Source: [Eubacterium] saphenum
Lineage (GTDB): Bacteria; Bacillota; Clostridia; Peptostreptococcales; Anaerovoracaceae
NCBI GenBank assembly: GCA_004555725.1
Contig: SFHC01000020.1
Span: 1-28,885, forward strand
Reading direction: 5' to 3'
Length of the DNA stretch: 28,885 nt
Below the pieces are notes generated by a model. It was given only the letters and a program-made list of their open reading frames with translations. It did no database searches and was not told the origin of the DNA. Below, one piece after another: positions 7,164-14,725 of this stretch. A program made the translations under genes and the position numbers. Within the stretch, counting starts at the first letter, position 1; every line of letters begins with the position of its first letter.

Positions 7164-8411
7164 ATGAAACTGAGCGACACAAAATTCACAGCAGAAGAAA
7201 TCAAAGAAAAAGTTAACAAATATATGATCGAGACTTACGAACGGTTTGACTTTGTCGCTCAGCGCGGCGAAGGCATGTATCTCTACGATGAGAACGATGA
7301 GCCTTACCTTGATTTTTATGCAGGAGTTGCGGTAAACGCATCAGGAAACTGCAATAAACATGTTGTCAAGGCCGTGCAGGAGCAGGCAGCTGATCTGATG
7401 CAGACATTCAACTATCCATATACCATTCCACAGGCGCTGCTCGCAGAAAAAATCTGCACGACCATCGGCATGGATAAGATTTTCTATCAGAACACAGGAA
7501 CAGAAGCTAACGAAGCGATGATCAAGATGGCCAGAAAATACGGAATTGAGAAGTACGGCCCGTCCAGATATCACATCGTAACAGCGGCACAGAGTTTCCA
7601 CGGCAGAACATTCGGTTCTATGTCCGCGACAGGACAGCCGGACAATGCCTGCCAGATCGGATTCGGCCCTATGGAAGCCGGATTCTCCTATGCAGAATTC
7701 AACAACCTGCAGTCATTCATTGACGCATGTACAGAAGATACCATTGCCATTATGGTTGAACCGGTTCAGGGCGAAGGCGGAGTTCATCCTGCTACAAAAG
7801 AGTTCCTGACCGGTCTCCGCAGATACTGTGATGAGCACGATATGCTCCTCCTTCTGGACGAAGTACAGTCCGGATGGGGCAGAACCGGCGCCGTCATGTC
7901 TTATATGAACTACGGTATCAAACCGGATATCGTTTCCATGGCAAAAGCTCTGGGCGGCGGCATGCCGATCGGCGCAATCTGCGCGACAGCTGAAGTTGCC
8001 AAGGCATTCACCCCGGGATCCCACGGCTCCACATTCGGCGGACATCCGGTCTGCTGCGCAGCAGCACTGGCTGAGATCGATGAGCTTCTGAAGAACGACC
8101 TTCCGGGCAACGCGAAGGAAGTCGGTTCCTACTTCGTCGAGAGTCTCGGCAAAGAGATCCCGCACATTAAAGAGGCAAGAGGCCAGGGCCTGTTTGTCGG
8201 CGTAGAGTTCGACGGATCCGTCAACGCTGTCGACGTCAAGCATGAGTGCTTCAAGCGCCACCTGCTGATTACCGCGATCGGAGACAGCGTAATCAGAATG
8301 GTTCCGCCGCTGATCGTAAACAAGGAACAGTGTGATCAGGCTGTAGACATCATCCGCGAAGCCGCGGAAGCTGTCTATGCAAAGAACAAAGCAAACTCCA
8401 AAGTTGCATAA
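7164..8411 (+). CDS. Class III aminotransferase, acetylornithine/4-aminobutyrate type
   Basis: This 415-residue PLP enzyme has 'NTGTEANEAMIKMAR' (110-124), 'SFHGRTFGSMSATG' (144-157), 'EPVQGEGG' (199-206), 'LLDEVQSGWGRTG' (230-242) and the PLP lysine in 'SMAKALGGGMPIG' (Lys261). It closely resembles ArgD-like omega-aminotransferases, which move an amino group from acetylornithine, ornithine, 4-aminobutyrate or a similar diamine/omega-amino acid to 2-oxoglutarate. No arginine genes lie nearby. The divergent PucR-type regulator suggests an inducible catabolic role, so I do not assign argD. AAGGGAG lies seven bases before the ATG. Its transcript ends at the strong hairpin at 8435. Confidence 0.8.
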   Translation: MKLSDTKFTAEEIKEKVNKYMIETYERFDFVAQRGEGMYLYDENDEPYLDFYAGVAVNASGNCNKHVVKAVQEQAADLMQTFNYPYTIPQALLAEKICTTIGMDKIFYQNTGTEANEAMIKMARKYGIEKYGPSRYHIVTAAQSFHGRTFGSMSATGQPDNACQIGFGPMEAGFSYAEFNNLQSFIDACTEDTIAIMVEPVQGEGGVHPATKEFLTGLRRYCDEHDMLLLLDEVQSGWGRTGAVMSYMNYGIKPDIVSMAKALGGGMPIGAICATAEVAKAFTPGSHGSTFGGHPVCCAAALAEIDELLKNDLPGNAKEVGSYFVESLGKEIPHIKEARGQGLFVGVEFDGSVNAVDVKHECFKRHLLITAIGDSVIRMVPPLIVNKEQCDQAVDIIREAAEAVYAKNKANSKVA

Positions 8412-8434
8412 GCATTTTGCATTTTTTCCAAAAG

Positions 8435-8480
8435 AAATACCGCTTCTGTCCGGATTTGGGCAGAGGCGGTATTTCTTTTT
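8435..8480. terminator. Strong bidirectional intrinsic terminator
   Basis: AAATACCGCTTCTGTCC (8435-8451) pairs with GGGCAGAGGCGGTATTT (8458-8474) over 17 bp, including two G-U pairs, with a 6-base loop. CTTTTT follows on the plus strand and CTTTT on the minus strand. It serves both the aminotransferase and the leftward mscL/mini-gene unit. Confidence 0.9.
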
Positions 8481-8522
8481 CACGTTCACATGCAGAATAA
8501 CTTACTGTCAGAGTATACCGTT

Positions 8523-8645
8523 TTATTCTTCCTCTTCATCAGCTTTTTTTGACGGCGCAGTCATCTTATGACCGGACCAGATGCAGACAACCGCTGCGGC
8601 CAGCATTACTGCAGCACTGCATTTATGCATTTTCATCCACTTCAT
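8523..8645 (-). CDS. 40-residue single-span membrane mini-protein after mscL
   Basis: An ATG begins directly after the mscL stop codon (TAAATG), and GGAGGATC, which lies in the last mscL codons, is correctly spaced for it. The 40 residues are a basic N-terminus (MKWMKMHKC), a hydrophobic stretch at about 10-23 ('SAAVMLAAAVVCIWSG'), then 'HKMTAPSKKADEEEE'. It reads as a single-pass membrane peptide with a charged tail. The tight coupling and perfect ribosome site suggest a real gene. I do not recognise the family with certainty. It ends 43 bases before the shared terminator. Confidence 0.6.
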   Translation of the reverse strand: MKWMKMHKCSAAVMLAAAVVCIWSGHKMTAPSKKADEEEE

Positions 8646-9056
8646 TTACTGATCCTCCTTTTTCTTCTGTTCTGCCAGCAGATCACGGATTTCCGTAAGC
8701 AGCACAACATCTTCCGCAGGTTCAGGCGCAGCCTCTTCCTTCTCCTCCGGCTTGTGGAGTTTTCCGATCATGCGGATCAGGATGAATACGCACAGCGAAA
8801 TCAGAAGGAAGTTAATGATGCTCTGAATGAAATTACCATACTTCAGTGTCGCTGTACCAATGGTGACACTCAGTCCGGAGATGTCGATTCCTTTCAGAAT
8901 CATGCCGATAATCGGCATCAGCATGTCGTTTACCAGTGAAGTCACGATTGCGGTAAACGCAGATCCTACGATAATTCCAACAGCCATGTCCATGACATTT
9001 CCGCGCTGGATGAACTCTTTAAATTCTGTGATAAAATTCTTGGTTTCCTTTTTCAT
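8646..9056 (-). CDS. mscL: Large-conductance mechanosensitive channel
   Basis: The 136-residue product opens when membrane tension rises after hypo-osmotic shock and releases solutes. The N-terminus is classic MscL: 'FKEFIQRGNVMDMAVGIIVG' then 'AFTAIVTSLVNDMLMPIIG' (TM1). A periplasmic loop is followed by TM2 ('FIQSIINFLLISLCVFILIR') and a charged helical C-terminus with 'LLTEIRDLLAEQKKKEDQ'. I start it at 9056 (MKKETKNF), which matches the usual family N-terminus and has AAAGAGAG upstream; the longer reading from 9092 adds 12 residues without a ribosome site. It is followed without a gap by the mini-gene. Confidence 0.93.
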   Translation of the reverse strand: MKKETKNFITEFKEFIQRGNVMDMAVGIIVGSAFTAIVTSLVNDMLMPIIGMILKGIDISGLSVTIGTATLKYGNFIQSIINFLLISLCVFILIRMIGKLHKPEEKEEAAPEPAEDVVLLTEIRDLLAEQKKKEDQ

Positions 9057-9121
9057 GTTAATCTCTCTTTCCCGATTACATTTCTCTGTCAATTATCATT
9101 AACGGATTATACAGCTGTACG

Positions 9122-9151
9122 ATTATACCATATATTTACAGATTGAGACAA
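9122..9151 (-). promoter_or_regulatory. Probable mscL promoter
   Basis: On the minus strand, TTGTCT (9151-9146) is followed after 18 bases by TATAAT (9127-9122), with TGG immediately before the -10 box. A perfect 10-bp palindrome, TACAGCTGTA (9110-9119), covers the expected transcription start and could be an operator. Confidence 0.55.
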
Positions 9152-9157
9152 TTCATT

Positions 9158-11101
9158 TCACGAAACGTGCGACCCCTTGCGCATATCCTTTTGTCCCTGT
9201 TGCTCATTCAGAAAACGCAGGAAAGCATCTTCCGGAATCGGTCTGGAGAAATAGAAGCCCTGTTCAAAATCACAGCCCATCCGGCTGAGTTCTTCTGCCA
9301 TCTCCTCCGTTTCAACGCCTTCTGCCAGGACCCTGAACCCCTGTTCCTTAAAGTTGTGGATAATGTTTTTCAAGAAATTATTCTCACCATTGAAATAAGA
9401 CCAGACGATGGACTTGTCAATCTTGATGATCTCAAATGGCAGCTTCATGATCTTCACCATGTTGGAGAAACCGGTTCCATAATCGTCCAGAGAAAAATGC
9501 ATACCCTCTCTGCCGAGGATCTCCATATGGCTGAGCATCTGCGCTGTATCAGAAACCGCGGACTCTGTGATCTCCAGGTTCAGACTGTGCAGGGAAATGC
9601 CATATTCCCCGGCAAGATGCTTCAGCATATCCGACAGACCGCTGTGGCTGCTGTAAACCGGAGAAAGATTGACTTCCAGATAGTCCAGTCCGAGCTGCTG
9701 AAGATCATGCCGCTGCATAAAGGAACAGGTTTTCTCATAGACCATCTGGTCAAGTTTGAATATGCTTCCGCTCCGCTCGGCGTTTTCGATAAAATCCGCC
9801 GGCATCAGAAAGCCGAGTTTTTCATCATTTATCCTCGACAAAACTTCCGCGGAAGTAAAACGCTTTTCGCTGCAGGAATAGATCGGCTGATAGTAGAGGA
9901 GAATCGATGAATCTCGGATCGTCCGTTCCAGCGCCTCATCCACCGCGAAATTCCGCTCCATCTTCTGGATCATCTCCGCGTCAGCTATCAGGCGGGACTC
10001 ACGCCCCTGCTTCTGCATCTCCGTAAACAAAAAATTAATCGCCGCAAGAACATCATCGACGCTTTTCTTGGGCATATGCACCGGAATATACGCTGTCGCC
10101 GCCTTCATCGTCAGCAGTTCATCCGACGTCTCACTCGGATCGTTGAAATATGCATCCGCCTCTTCACGGAAAACCGCTTCCTTTGTCTCCCCCTGATCAG
10201 CGAGGACAAAACATCCATTGCCAAGGTAGAACACGATCATCGGACGAACCATGGATTGGAAAAAATTCGTGACAGTCTCTTCTTTCTCTTCGAGCTGCAC
10301 GTGCTTCCCGACGGCCGCCTTGATTTCCTCGTAATTGTTGATCTTCAGGCACATAAATGCCAACTTGCGTTTCCGCTCGATATGATCGACAATCAGGTCA
10401 TACAGACCTTCCTGATTATAGTACGTGTTGTTTCCTCTGAGATAACGGCTCGGATCCTGGATGGTCAGATAAATTGTCATAATCGCAACCGCGTAGAACA
10501 GATTCATAAGCAGATTATCATCGTTATAGATGCGGAGAATACTTCCTAAAAACAGAAACGCACAGAACCCGCCAAACCCGATACGCTGAGCTTTCCGGAC
10601 ATGATCGCGGTGCCGGATCACCAGAAACAGACAGAGGAACAAGTAAAACAGAAAAGCCAAGTACAGGAAATTATACGTGCGTGTATGCAAGAAAGTCCCA
10701 TCCGCTTTTACACGATAGACAAAATGCGTCCACGGCACAGTCAGCATAGCTGCACTGAACAGGAGCATAGGAATGCCGCACAGTCTGTCCGTTCTTCTGC
10801 GGATTCTGTATTTTCTCCCCGTCAGACAAAGGGTAAACTCATACAAGAGGTACATCCGTCCGACATAGAAAATATAGTAAAGCATCATTCCAGTCTGAAG
10901 CACAATAGTCGGCACCACTCTCATATGCGTCAGCATGACGCAGGTCAGAATATCTAAAGCCGTCGTCACGCAGCCGGCCTCCAGCAGCCTTCTGAAGCAG
11001 GTATTCTGATACGTCGGCAGATGTTTACTTACCAGATAGAAAAATAATAAAAGGCACTGCAGAAGCAGCGCCGAATATGCATACTCATAAGTCCAGTTCA
11101 T
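9158..11101 (-). CDS. Membrane EAL-domain protein, probable c-di-GMP phosphodiesterase
   Basis: The 647-residue product has about seven hydrophobic segments in residues 8-215. A degenerate GGDEF-like region follows (about 230-370; 'LGNGCF' where GGDEF would be, so no cyclase activity is expected). The EAL domain covers about 385-635. The EAL triad reads EVL (419-421) with the following Arg423. The other catalytic positions are present: Asn478 in 'VNLSP', Glu510 in 'LEITES', Asp539-Asp540 in 'LDDYGTGFSN', Lys560 in 'IKIDKS', Glu594 in 'AEGVETEE' and Gln614 in 'EQGFYFSRP'. It probably hydrolyses c-di-GMP, linking a membrane signal to surface behaviour. AGAGGGAG precedes the ATG. It lies 72 bp after the alpha/beta hydrolase gene. 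Confidence 0.85.
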   Translation of the reverse strand: MNWTYEYAYSALLLQCLLLFFYLVSKHLPTYQNTCFRRLLEAGCVTTALDILTCVMLTHMRVVPTIVLQTGMMLYYIFYVGRMYLLYEFTLCLTGRKYRIRRRTDRLCGIPMLLFSAAMLTVPWTHFVYRVKADGTFLHTRTYNFLYLAFLFYLFLCLFLVIRHRDHVRKAQRIGFGGFCAFLFLGSILRIYNDDNLLMNLFYAVAIMTIYLTIQDPSRYLRGNNTYYNQEGLYDLIVDHIERKRKLAFMCLKINNYEEIKAAVGKHVQLEEKEETVTNFFQSMVRPMIVFYLGNGCFVLADQGETKEAVFREEADAYFNDPSETSDELLTMKAATAYIPVHMPKKSVDDVLAAINFLFTEMQKQGRESRLIADAEMIQKMERNFAVDEALERTIRDSSILLYYQPIYSCSEKRFTSAEVLSRINDEKLGFLMPADFIENAERSGSIFKLDQMVYEKTCSFMQRHDLQQLGLDYLEVNLSPVYSSHSGLSDMLKHLAGEYGISLHSLNLEITESAVSDTAQMLSHMEILGREGMHFSLDDYGTGFSNMVKIMKLPFEIIKIDKSIVWSYFNGENNFLKNIIHNFKEQGFRVLAEGVETEEMAEELSRMGCDFEQGFYFSRPIPEDAFLRFLNEQQGQKDMRKGSHVS

Positions 11102-11122
11102 GTCGCTCTCCCTCTTAAAAGA

Positions 11123-11151
11123 AGGATATCCTCATTTCATATGAATAACAA
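11123..11151 (-). promoter_or_regulatory. Possible promoter of the EAL gene
   Basis: On the minus strand, TTGTTA (11151-11146) is followed after 17 bases by TATCCT (11128-11123), about 22 bases before the ATG. The boxes are weak. The gene may also be read through from the hydrolase. Confidence 0.3.
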
Positions 11152-11173
11152 GACTTATTTCATATTTACCGGT

Positions 11174-11947
11174 CTATGCGCGGAAAAATTCCAGCGCCTG
11201 ATCGACAACCCTATCCGGATCTTCCGGCTTGAGATTAATGGAATGTCCTTCACCTTCCATAAAAGTGATCGGGATCTGAAACTTCTCCGAGAAAGCCTTC
11301 GCCATGCGCGGATCGATCACCGGATCTTTGCTTCCGTGAACCATCCTGCAGGCCGTATGGCTGAACGCGTCCGGATTGAATTTCTGAAACAGATCGTTGT
11401 CTCTGAGGTCCTCAAACATGCCTTTCGGGACTTTGACCGGGTTGCCTACGCCAAGGTTCGGCTGCAAGTACCCTTGTTTCTCCAGCAGCTCCAGCGCCTG
11501 CGGATCCGGTTCACTTCCCGGAGGGCCGAGCAGCAGGTGCGGCATGTTCACTGCGGCGCTTCTCATAAACAGCTTATCCCCCAGATGCGGGCGCGTGCTG
11601 ATATACAGCGCAGTCAGATAGGCGCCGTAGCTGGACGCAAAGTAGAGAATTTCCGCGTCCGGATACTGCGTCTGGAGATATTCTTCCACCGTCTGCAGAC
11701 TGTCCTTGCAGGATTCCACGCGGATCCACTCCTTCCGAGCCTCTTCTTCTCCATGACCCGGCTGATCATAAGAGACTGCGCCGATTCCTTCTTTCGGGAG
11801 CCTTTCCTGCAGAAGCCTTGCTGTATCACATTCCTTACGGCTTTCAAATCCGTGCACATAGATGACAATCTGCTTCGCGCCTTCCGGGATTTCCATCAGA
11901 CACGGGACGATCATTCCATTTTCTTTCTTTAATTTTTTTATATTCAC
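11174..11947 (-). CDS. Alpha/beta hydrolase
   Basis: The product of about 257 residues has an alpha/beta-hydrolase fold. The oxyanion strand is 'IVIYVHGFESRKE', followed by 'AVSYDQPGHGEE'. The nucleophile elbow reads 'YFASSYGAYLTA' (A-S-S-Y-G in place of the usual G-x-S-x-G). Then come an acid in 'VHGSKDPVIDPRMA' and the catalytic His in 'EGEGHSINLKPED'. It resembles serine-aminopeptidase/esterase-like cytoplasmic hydrolases; the substrate is unknown. I start it at the GTG at 11947 (MNIKKLKKENG), which has AAAAGGGGGG upstream. The longer reading from 12115 would run into the intergenic repeats and adds unrelated sequence. It is downstream of pepX but 410 bp away. Confidence 0.75.
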   Translation of the reverse strand: MNIKKLKKENGMIVPCLMEIPEGAKQIVIYVHGFESRKECDTARLLQERLPKEGIGAVSYDQPGHGEEEARKEWIRVESCKDSLQTVEEYLQTQYPDAEILYFASSYGAYLTALYISTRPHLGDKLFMRSAAVNMPHLLLGPPGSEPDPQALELLEKQGYLQPNLGVGNPVKVPKGMFEDLRDNDLFQKFNPDAFSHTACRMVHGSKDPVIDPRMAKAFSEKFQIPITFMEGEGHSINLKPEDPDRVVDQALEFFRA

Positions 11948-12008
11948 GATTATCCCCCCTTTTCTGTATAAAGCACCGCGTCCGCGATGCTCGCCTGCCT
12001 TCTCATAC

Positions 12009-12037
12009 AGCTTATCTAACCTGTCACGGTTCGTCAA
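12009..12037 (-). promoter_or_regulatory. Possible promoter of the alpha/beta hydrolase
   Basis: On the minus strand, TTGACG (12037-12032) is followed after 17 bases by TAAGCT (12014-12009). The -35 box is good and the -10 box poor. Confidence 0.35.
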
Positions 12038-12074
12038 TCTGCGATGCGTAGACTCGTCTCTGAAAACCGCAAAT

Positions 12075-12153
12075 TTCCCGTCCAATGTGTTTGTATACAT
12101 GGAATTCCCGTCCATTCACATATTCTCTATCCGATGGACGGGCTGCGCAGCTG
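12075..12153. repeat. Intergenic repeat unit A
   Basis: CCCGTCC occurs at 12077 and again 30 bp later at 12107, followed 29 bp on by its inverse GGACGGG (12136-12142) and then CTGCGCAGCTG. CCCGTCCAT and ATGGACGGG can pair as a 9-bp stem. GTATAC lies 16 bp after the first CCCGTCC. The 79 bp match unit C with four substitutions. Confidence 0.85.
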
Positions 12154-12168
12154 CTATTTGCCTGGTTT

Positions 12169-12235
12169 CCCGTCCATCCATCTTGTATACACAGATTCCC
12201 CGTCCACGGTGTCTGTATACCAAATTGGACGGGAA
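12169..12235. repeat. Intergenic repeat unit B (diverged)
   Basis: It has the same layout as units A and C: CCCGTCC at 12169 and 12199 (30 bp apart), then GGACGGG at 12227-12233 (28 bp on), with GTATAC exactly 16 bp after each CCCGTCC. CCCGTCCA and TGGACGGG can pair. The sequence between the core motifs has diverged from A and C. Confidence 0.75.
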
Positions 12236-12267
12236 TTCCTTCCAACAAACACCTTATTAAACCTGCG

Positions 12268-12346
12268 TTCCCGTCCAATGTGTTTGTATACATGGAATTC
12301 CCGTCCGTTCGCATATTCCCCATCCGATGGACGGGCTGCGCAGCTG
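12268..12346. repeat. Intergenic repeat unit C
   Basis: CCCGTCC is at 12270 and 12300 (30 bp apart) with inverse GGACGGG at 12329-12335. It is a near-identical copy of unit A (79 bp, offset 193 bp, four transitions). It ends 12 bp from the pepX stop codon. Confidence 0.85.
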
Positions 12347-12357
12347 ACAGCTTACAA

Positions 12358-14475
12358 TTACTTATGCAGTTCCATCGGTCCGCTGATTTCTTCTGTTACA
12401 GGAATTTCTGCCTGAACGGAAGCATCGTCAACTGCGATGACATACTGTTTATGCATCATGCAGTTTACCGGATCCTCCGTATCCAGTACGACAGCCAGTT
12501 TATGGCCGGCAGAAACCGTATATCTCTGTGTGTTCAGATATACGCTGTAGTTATGGAACTCGCCCGGCTTCAGCGTAATGCTTCCCGCAGAGGTCTCCGG
12601 AGCGTATCCGGAATCCGGGTTGCAGAGGTCGATGTACGCGCGGGTAATCACCTTATATGTCTTATGCGCCTCTTCAAACTCGATAACATCAAAGTTATCC
12701 AGTGAACCGCCATTGACCAGAGTTCCCCTGCTGACTGTCTTCAGCGGGATCTCGTTTCTCTCCGGATCGACAGTCTGGAAGCTGGTGAACGCCTCGTCGC
12801 TGAGGTCGCAGAGGAGAACCGTCATCTTTACATCGTCCATGAATCCGCTGTCGGTTCCGATAGCAAAGCTCAGCTTATCCACATCGTTGACGTTTTCACT
12901 GTGGAATGCATCAGCCGGATCGCCGTCTTTCAATGCCGCGCGGAAATCGACTTTCACCGTTCCCTGAATGACGGCATCCTTATCCAGCGCGCCGCTCAGA
13001 TAACGCTGGTTCATATTGGAAGAAGCAAGGCTCATCTTCTCATCAAAATTATCCTTATTGACGCCTGCCTTCTCCCAGTCGGTATCCAGAACTGTTTCCC
13101 CTGCTTCCTGGTTCTTCAGGATCAGCTTATGCGCAGTTTCCCAGGAATCCGCCTTCTCCCAGACATGCTGGTCGCGATTGCTCTGCACCAGGACATCCGG
13201 ACGGTTCTCCGCGCCGTTGTCCACATCATAGAGGTAATGCGAGAACCACTGATTCAGGATATCATCATAGGCCTGTCCGTCGATCAGGAATCCGTATCCC
13301 TTCAGCACCATGGTCGGCGTCATATGGTAGCCCTGGTGAAGCAGCAGCTTGACGTCCTGTCCAGCCTTCTTGAAGGAGCTTCTCATCATCTCGAACTGTT
13401 TGGTGGATACGTTCTCATCGTTCAGTCCGTGAATGATCAGCGCGCTGCAGCGGATCTTGTCTGCGTTCAGTGTATAGTTTCCGCCGTCCCAGAATTCCGG
13501 AGCATAGTCAAATCCGTGCTTGATTTGATCCCTGCTCATCTGGTACTGGTATCCGGCAAACTTCTTTCTTTCCTCGTCCGTGAGTTCCGGATCGTTGTAA
13601 CGGCTGGAGCAGTAATAGGACAGGAAGCTCATCAGCATCTCCTTAGGCCAGTATCTCTGCGCGCCCTGCTGATTCAGGAAACTGTACCAGTCTGCAATGC
13701 CCGCAACAGGAGCGATGGTCACCAGACCTTCCACACCGGTGGACGCAACCGCGAACGGCATGGTTCCGCCGTAGGATCTGCCGGTCATACCGACTTTTCC
13801 GTTTGACCAGTCAGCCTTTGTCTGGATATTTCCTGTACGGTCCGTATAACCGGCGCGATCGCCGTGGAGCCACTCGACCACTGCCTTGAATGCGTCTCTC
13901 TCATACGTCGTTCCGACAGCCTCAAAACCTTCTGATCCGAGTGTGCCGAGCCCCGCAGACTGAACGACAGCAAAACCTCTGATCAGATAATAGTCATACA
14001 GGTCGATATTATCGTAGCAATACGTCTCTCCGTCATGATATCCCTGATCGATGTAGTGCCAGGAAGCAGGATCGGCCTGCGCCGCCGCTTCCAGAGCGCT
14101 GATGCAGCCTTCCGATCTGCGCGCCGGTGCGTCATTCACCCGGCTCATGTCATATTCCGGATAGACGTCATCTTCCACTTCCTTCATGTGATCGTATGCA
14201 TCATACTGAATTCCGGAGCTGTACGGACGCGCCTCGTAAATCGTCCCCGCCTTATAATTTCCTTCTGCGGCGCTTCTCGGAACCTGCACGAACGCTTTGA
14301 CCAGGTCGCGCTTTCCATCGCCGTCCAAATCAAAATCAGTTTCTACATAGACGCAGTAGCGGACGATATCTGAAGTCTCCGCATTGTACGCGCTTCCTGT
14401 CTTTCCGTCTGTAAACGGGAAAACCGGCTGTGCCAGACCATTCTCAAAATACGGCATGTTCTTCTGTTCACTCAT
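12358..14475 (-). CDS. pepX: Xaa-Pro dipeptidyl-peptidase (S15 family)
   Basis: The 705-residue serine peptidase releases Xaa-Pro dipeptides from peptide N-termini and is usually cytoplasmic. No signal peptide is seen. The catalytic triad is visible: Ser234 in 'GMTGRSYGGTMP', Asp353 in 'IIHGLNDENV' and His384 in 'LHQGYHMTP'. 'PYSSG' lies near residue 84, and a C-terminal beta-rich CocE/NonD-like domain follows. An Asp-rich stretch, 'DFDLDGDGKRDLV' (about 47-59), looks like a calcium-loop motif. It is somewhat shorter than the lactobacillar enzymes of about 760-800 residues. I start it at 14475 (MSEQKN), nine bases after AGGAGG; the upstream start at 14493 would precede that site. It appears monocistronic. 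Confidence 0.88.
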   Translation of the reverse strand: MSEQKNMPYFENGLAQPVFPFTDGKTGSAYNAETSDIVRYCVYVETDFDLDGDGKRDLVKAFVQVPRSAAEGNYKAGTIYEARPYSSGIQYDAYDHMKEVEDDVYPEYDMSRVNDAPARRSEGCISALEAAAQADPASWHYIDQGYHDGETYCYDNIDLYDYYLIRGFAVVQSAGLGTLGSEGFEAVGTTYERDAFKAVVEWLHGDRAGYTDRTGNIQTKADWSNGKVGMTGRSYGGTMPFAVASTGVEGLVTIAPVAGIADWYSFLNQQGAQRYWPKEMLMSFLSYYCSSRYNDPELTDEERKKFAGYQYQMSRDQIKHGFDYAPEFWDGGNYTLNADKIRCSALIIHGLNDENVSTKQFEMMRSSFKKAGQDVKLLLHQGYHMTPTMVLKGYGFLIDGQAYDDILNQWFSHYLYDVDNGAENRPDVLVQSNRDQHVWEKADSWETAHKLILKNQEAGETVLDTDWEKAGVNKDNFDEKMSLASSNMNQRYLSGALDKDAVIQGTVKVDFRAALKDGDPADAFHSENVNDVDKLSFAIGTDSGFMDDVKMTVLLCDLSDEAFTSFQTVDPERNEIPLKTVSRGTLVNGGSLDNFDVIEFEEAHKTYKVITRAYIDLCNPDSGYAPETSAGSITLKPGEFHNYSVYLNTQRYTVSAGHKLAVVLDTEDPVNCMMHKQYVIAVDDASVQAEIPVTEEISGPMELHK

Positions 14476-14521
14476 CTTGAACTTCCTCCTCATTTCAACT
14501 TACACTGACTTTTCTATTTCA

Positions 14522-14557
14522 TCATCCGGACTGCCCCCTACTTCCGGATGAATTATA
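14522..14557 (-). promoter_or_regulatory. pepX -10 box with adjoining palindrome
   Basis: On the minus strand TATAAT (14557-14552) is followed at once by TCATCCGGA (14551-14543), 12 bases, and TCCGGATGA (14530-14522), a perfect 9-bp inverted repeat. It covers the expected transcription start and ends 46 bases before the ATG, so it could be a repressor site or a leader hairpin. Another TATAAT lies at 14576-14571. Confidence 0.45.
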
Positions 14558-14587
14558 AACGAATACACACATTATAGACGCGGACAG

Positions 14588-14614
14588 AAAAAAACGGCCG
14601 GACACCGCAGGCCG
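14588..14614 (-). terminator. Terminator of the small membrane-protein pair
   Basis: On the minus strand, CGGCC (14614-14610) pairs with GGCCG (14599-14595) across a 10-base loop and is followed by seven T (14594-14588). The stem is short but all G-C. It lies about 110 bases after the stop at 14726. Confidence 0.55.
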
Positions 14615-14725
14615 CGAATCTTAAAGTCCAACCGTATTGTAACATATTTAGTGTACCGGGTAAGGAAGTTCATGAGAAAAATTCTCTCACAAAATACTGC
14701 AAAATTAAACTGAGCTGCCGCGTAC

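Larger units (their letters stand above)
11948..12357. other. 410-bp non-coding region with an ordered repeat cluster
   Basis: The region lies between the pepX stop and the hydrolase start. The part nearest pepX (12075-12346) is filled by three related repeat units, described separately, and by GCTGCGCAGC palindromes. The part nearest the hydrolase holds only a weak promoter candidate and the ribosome site. No credible gene crosses it: the short open frames there are translations of the repeats, and the unit-to-unit spacing does not keep a reading frame. Confidence 0.7.

Noticed and set aside
12024..12323. Open frame through the intergenic repeats encoding peptides such as MDGNSMYTNTLDGN
   Set aside because: It is an echo of the 30-bp DNA repeat. 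Spacing between units (for example 71 bp) breaks the frame, there is no ribosome site, and the hydrolase has a better GTG start downstream.
12075..12346. Possible CRISPR array (30-bp periodicity)
   Set aside because: There is no constant repeat with variable spacers of similar length, the units include inverted copies, and no cas genes are nearby.
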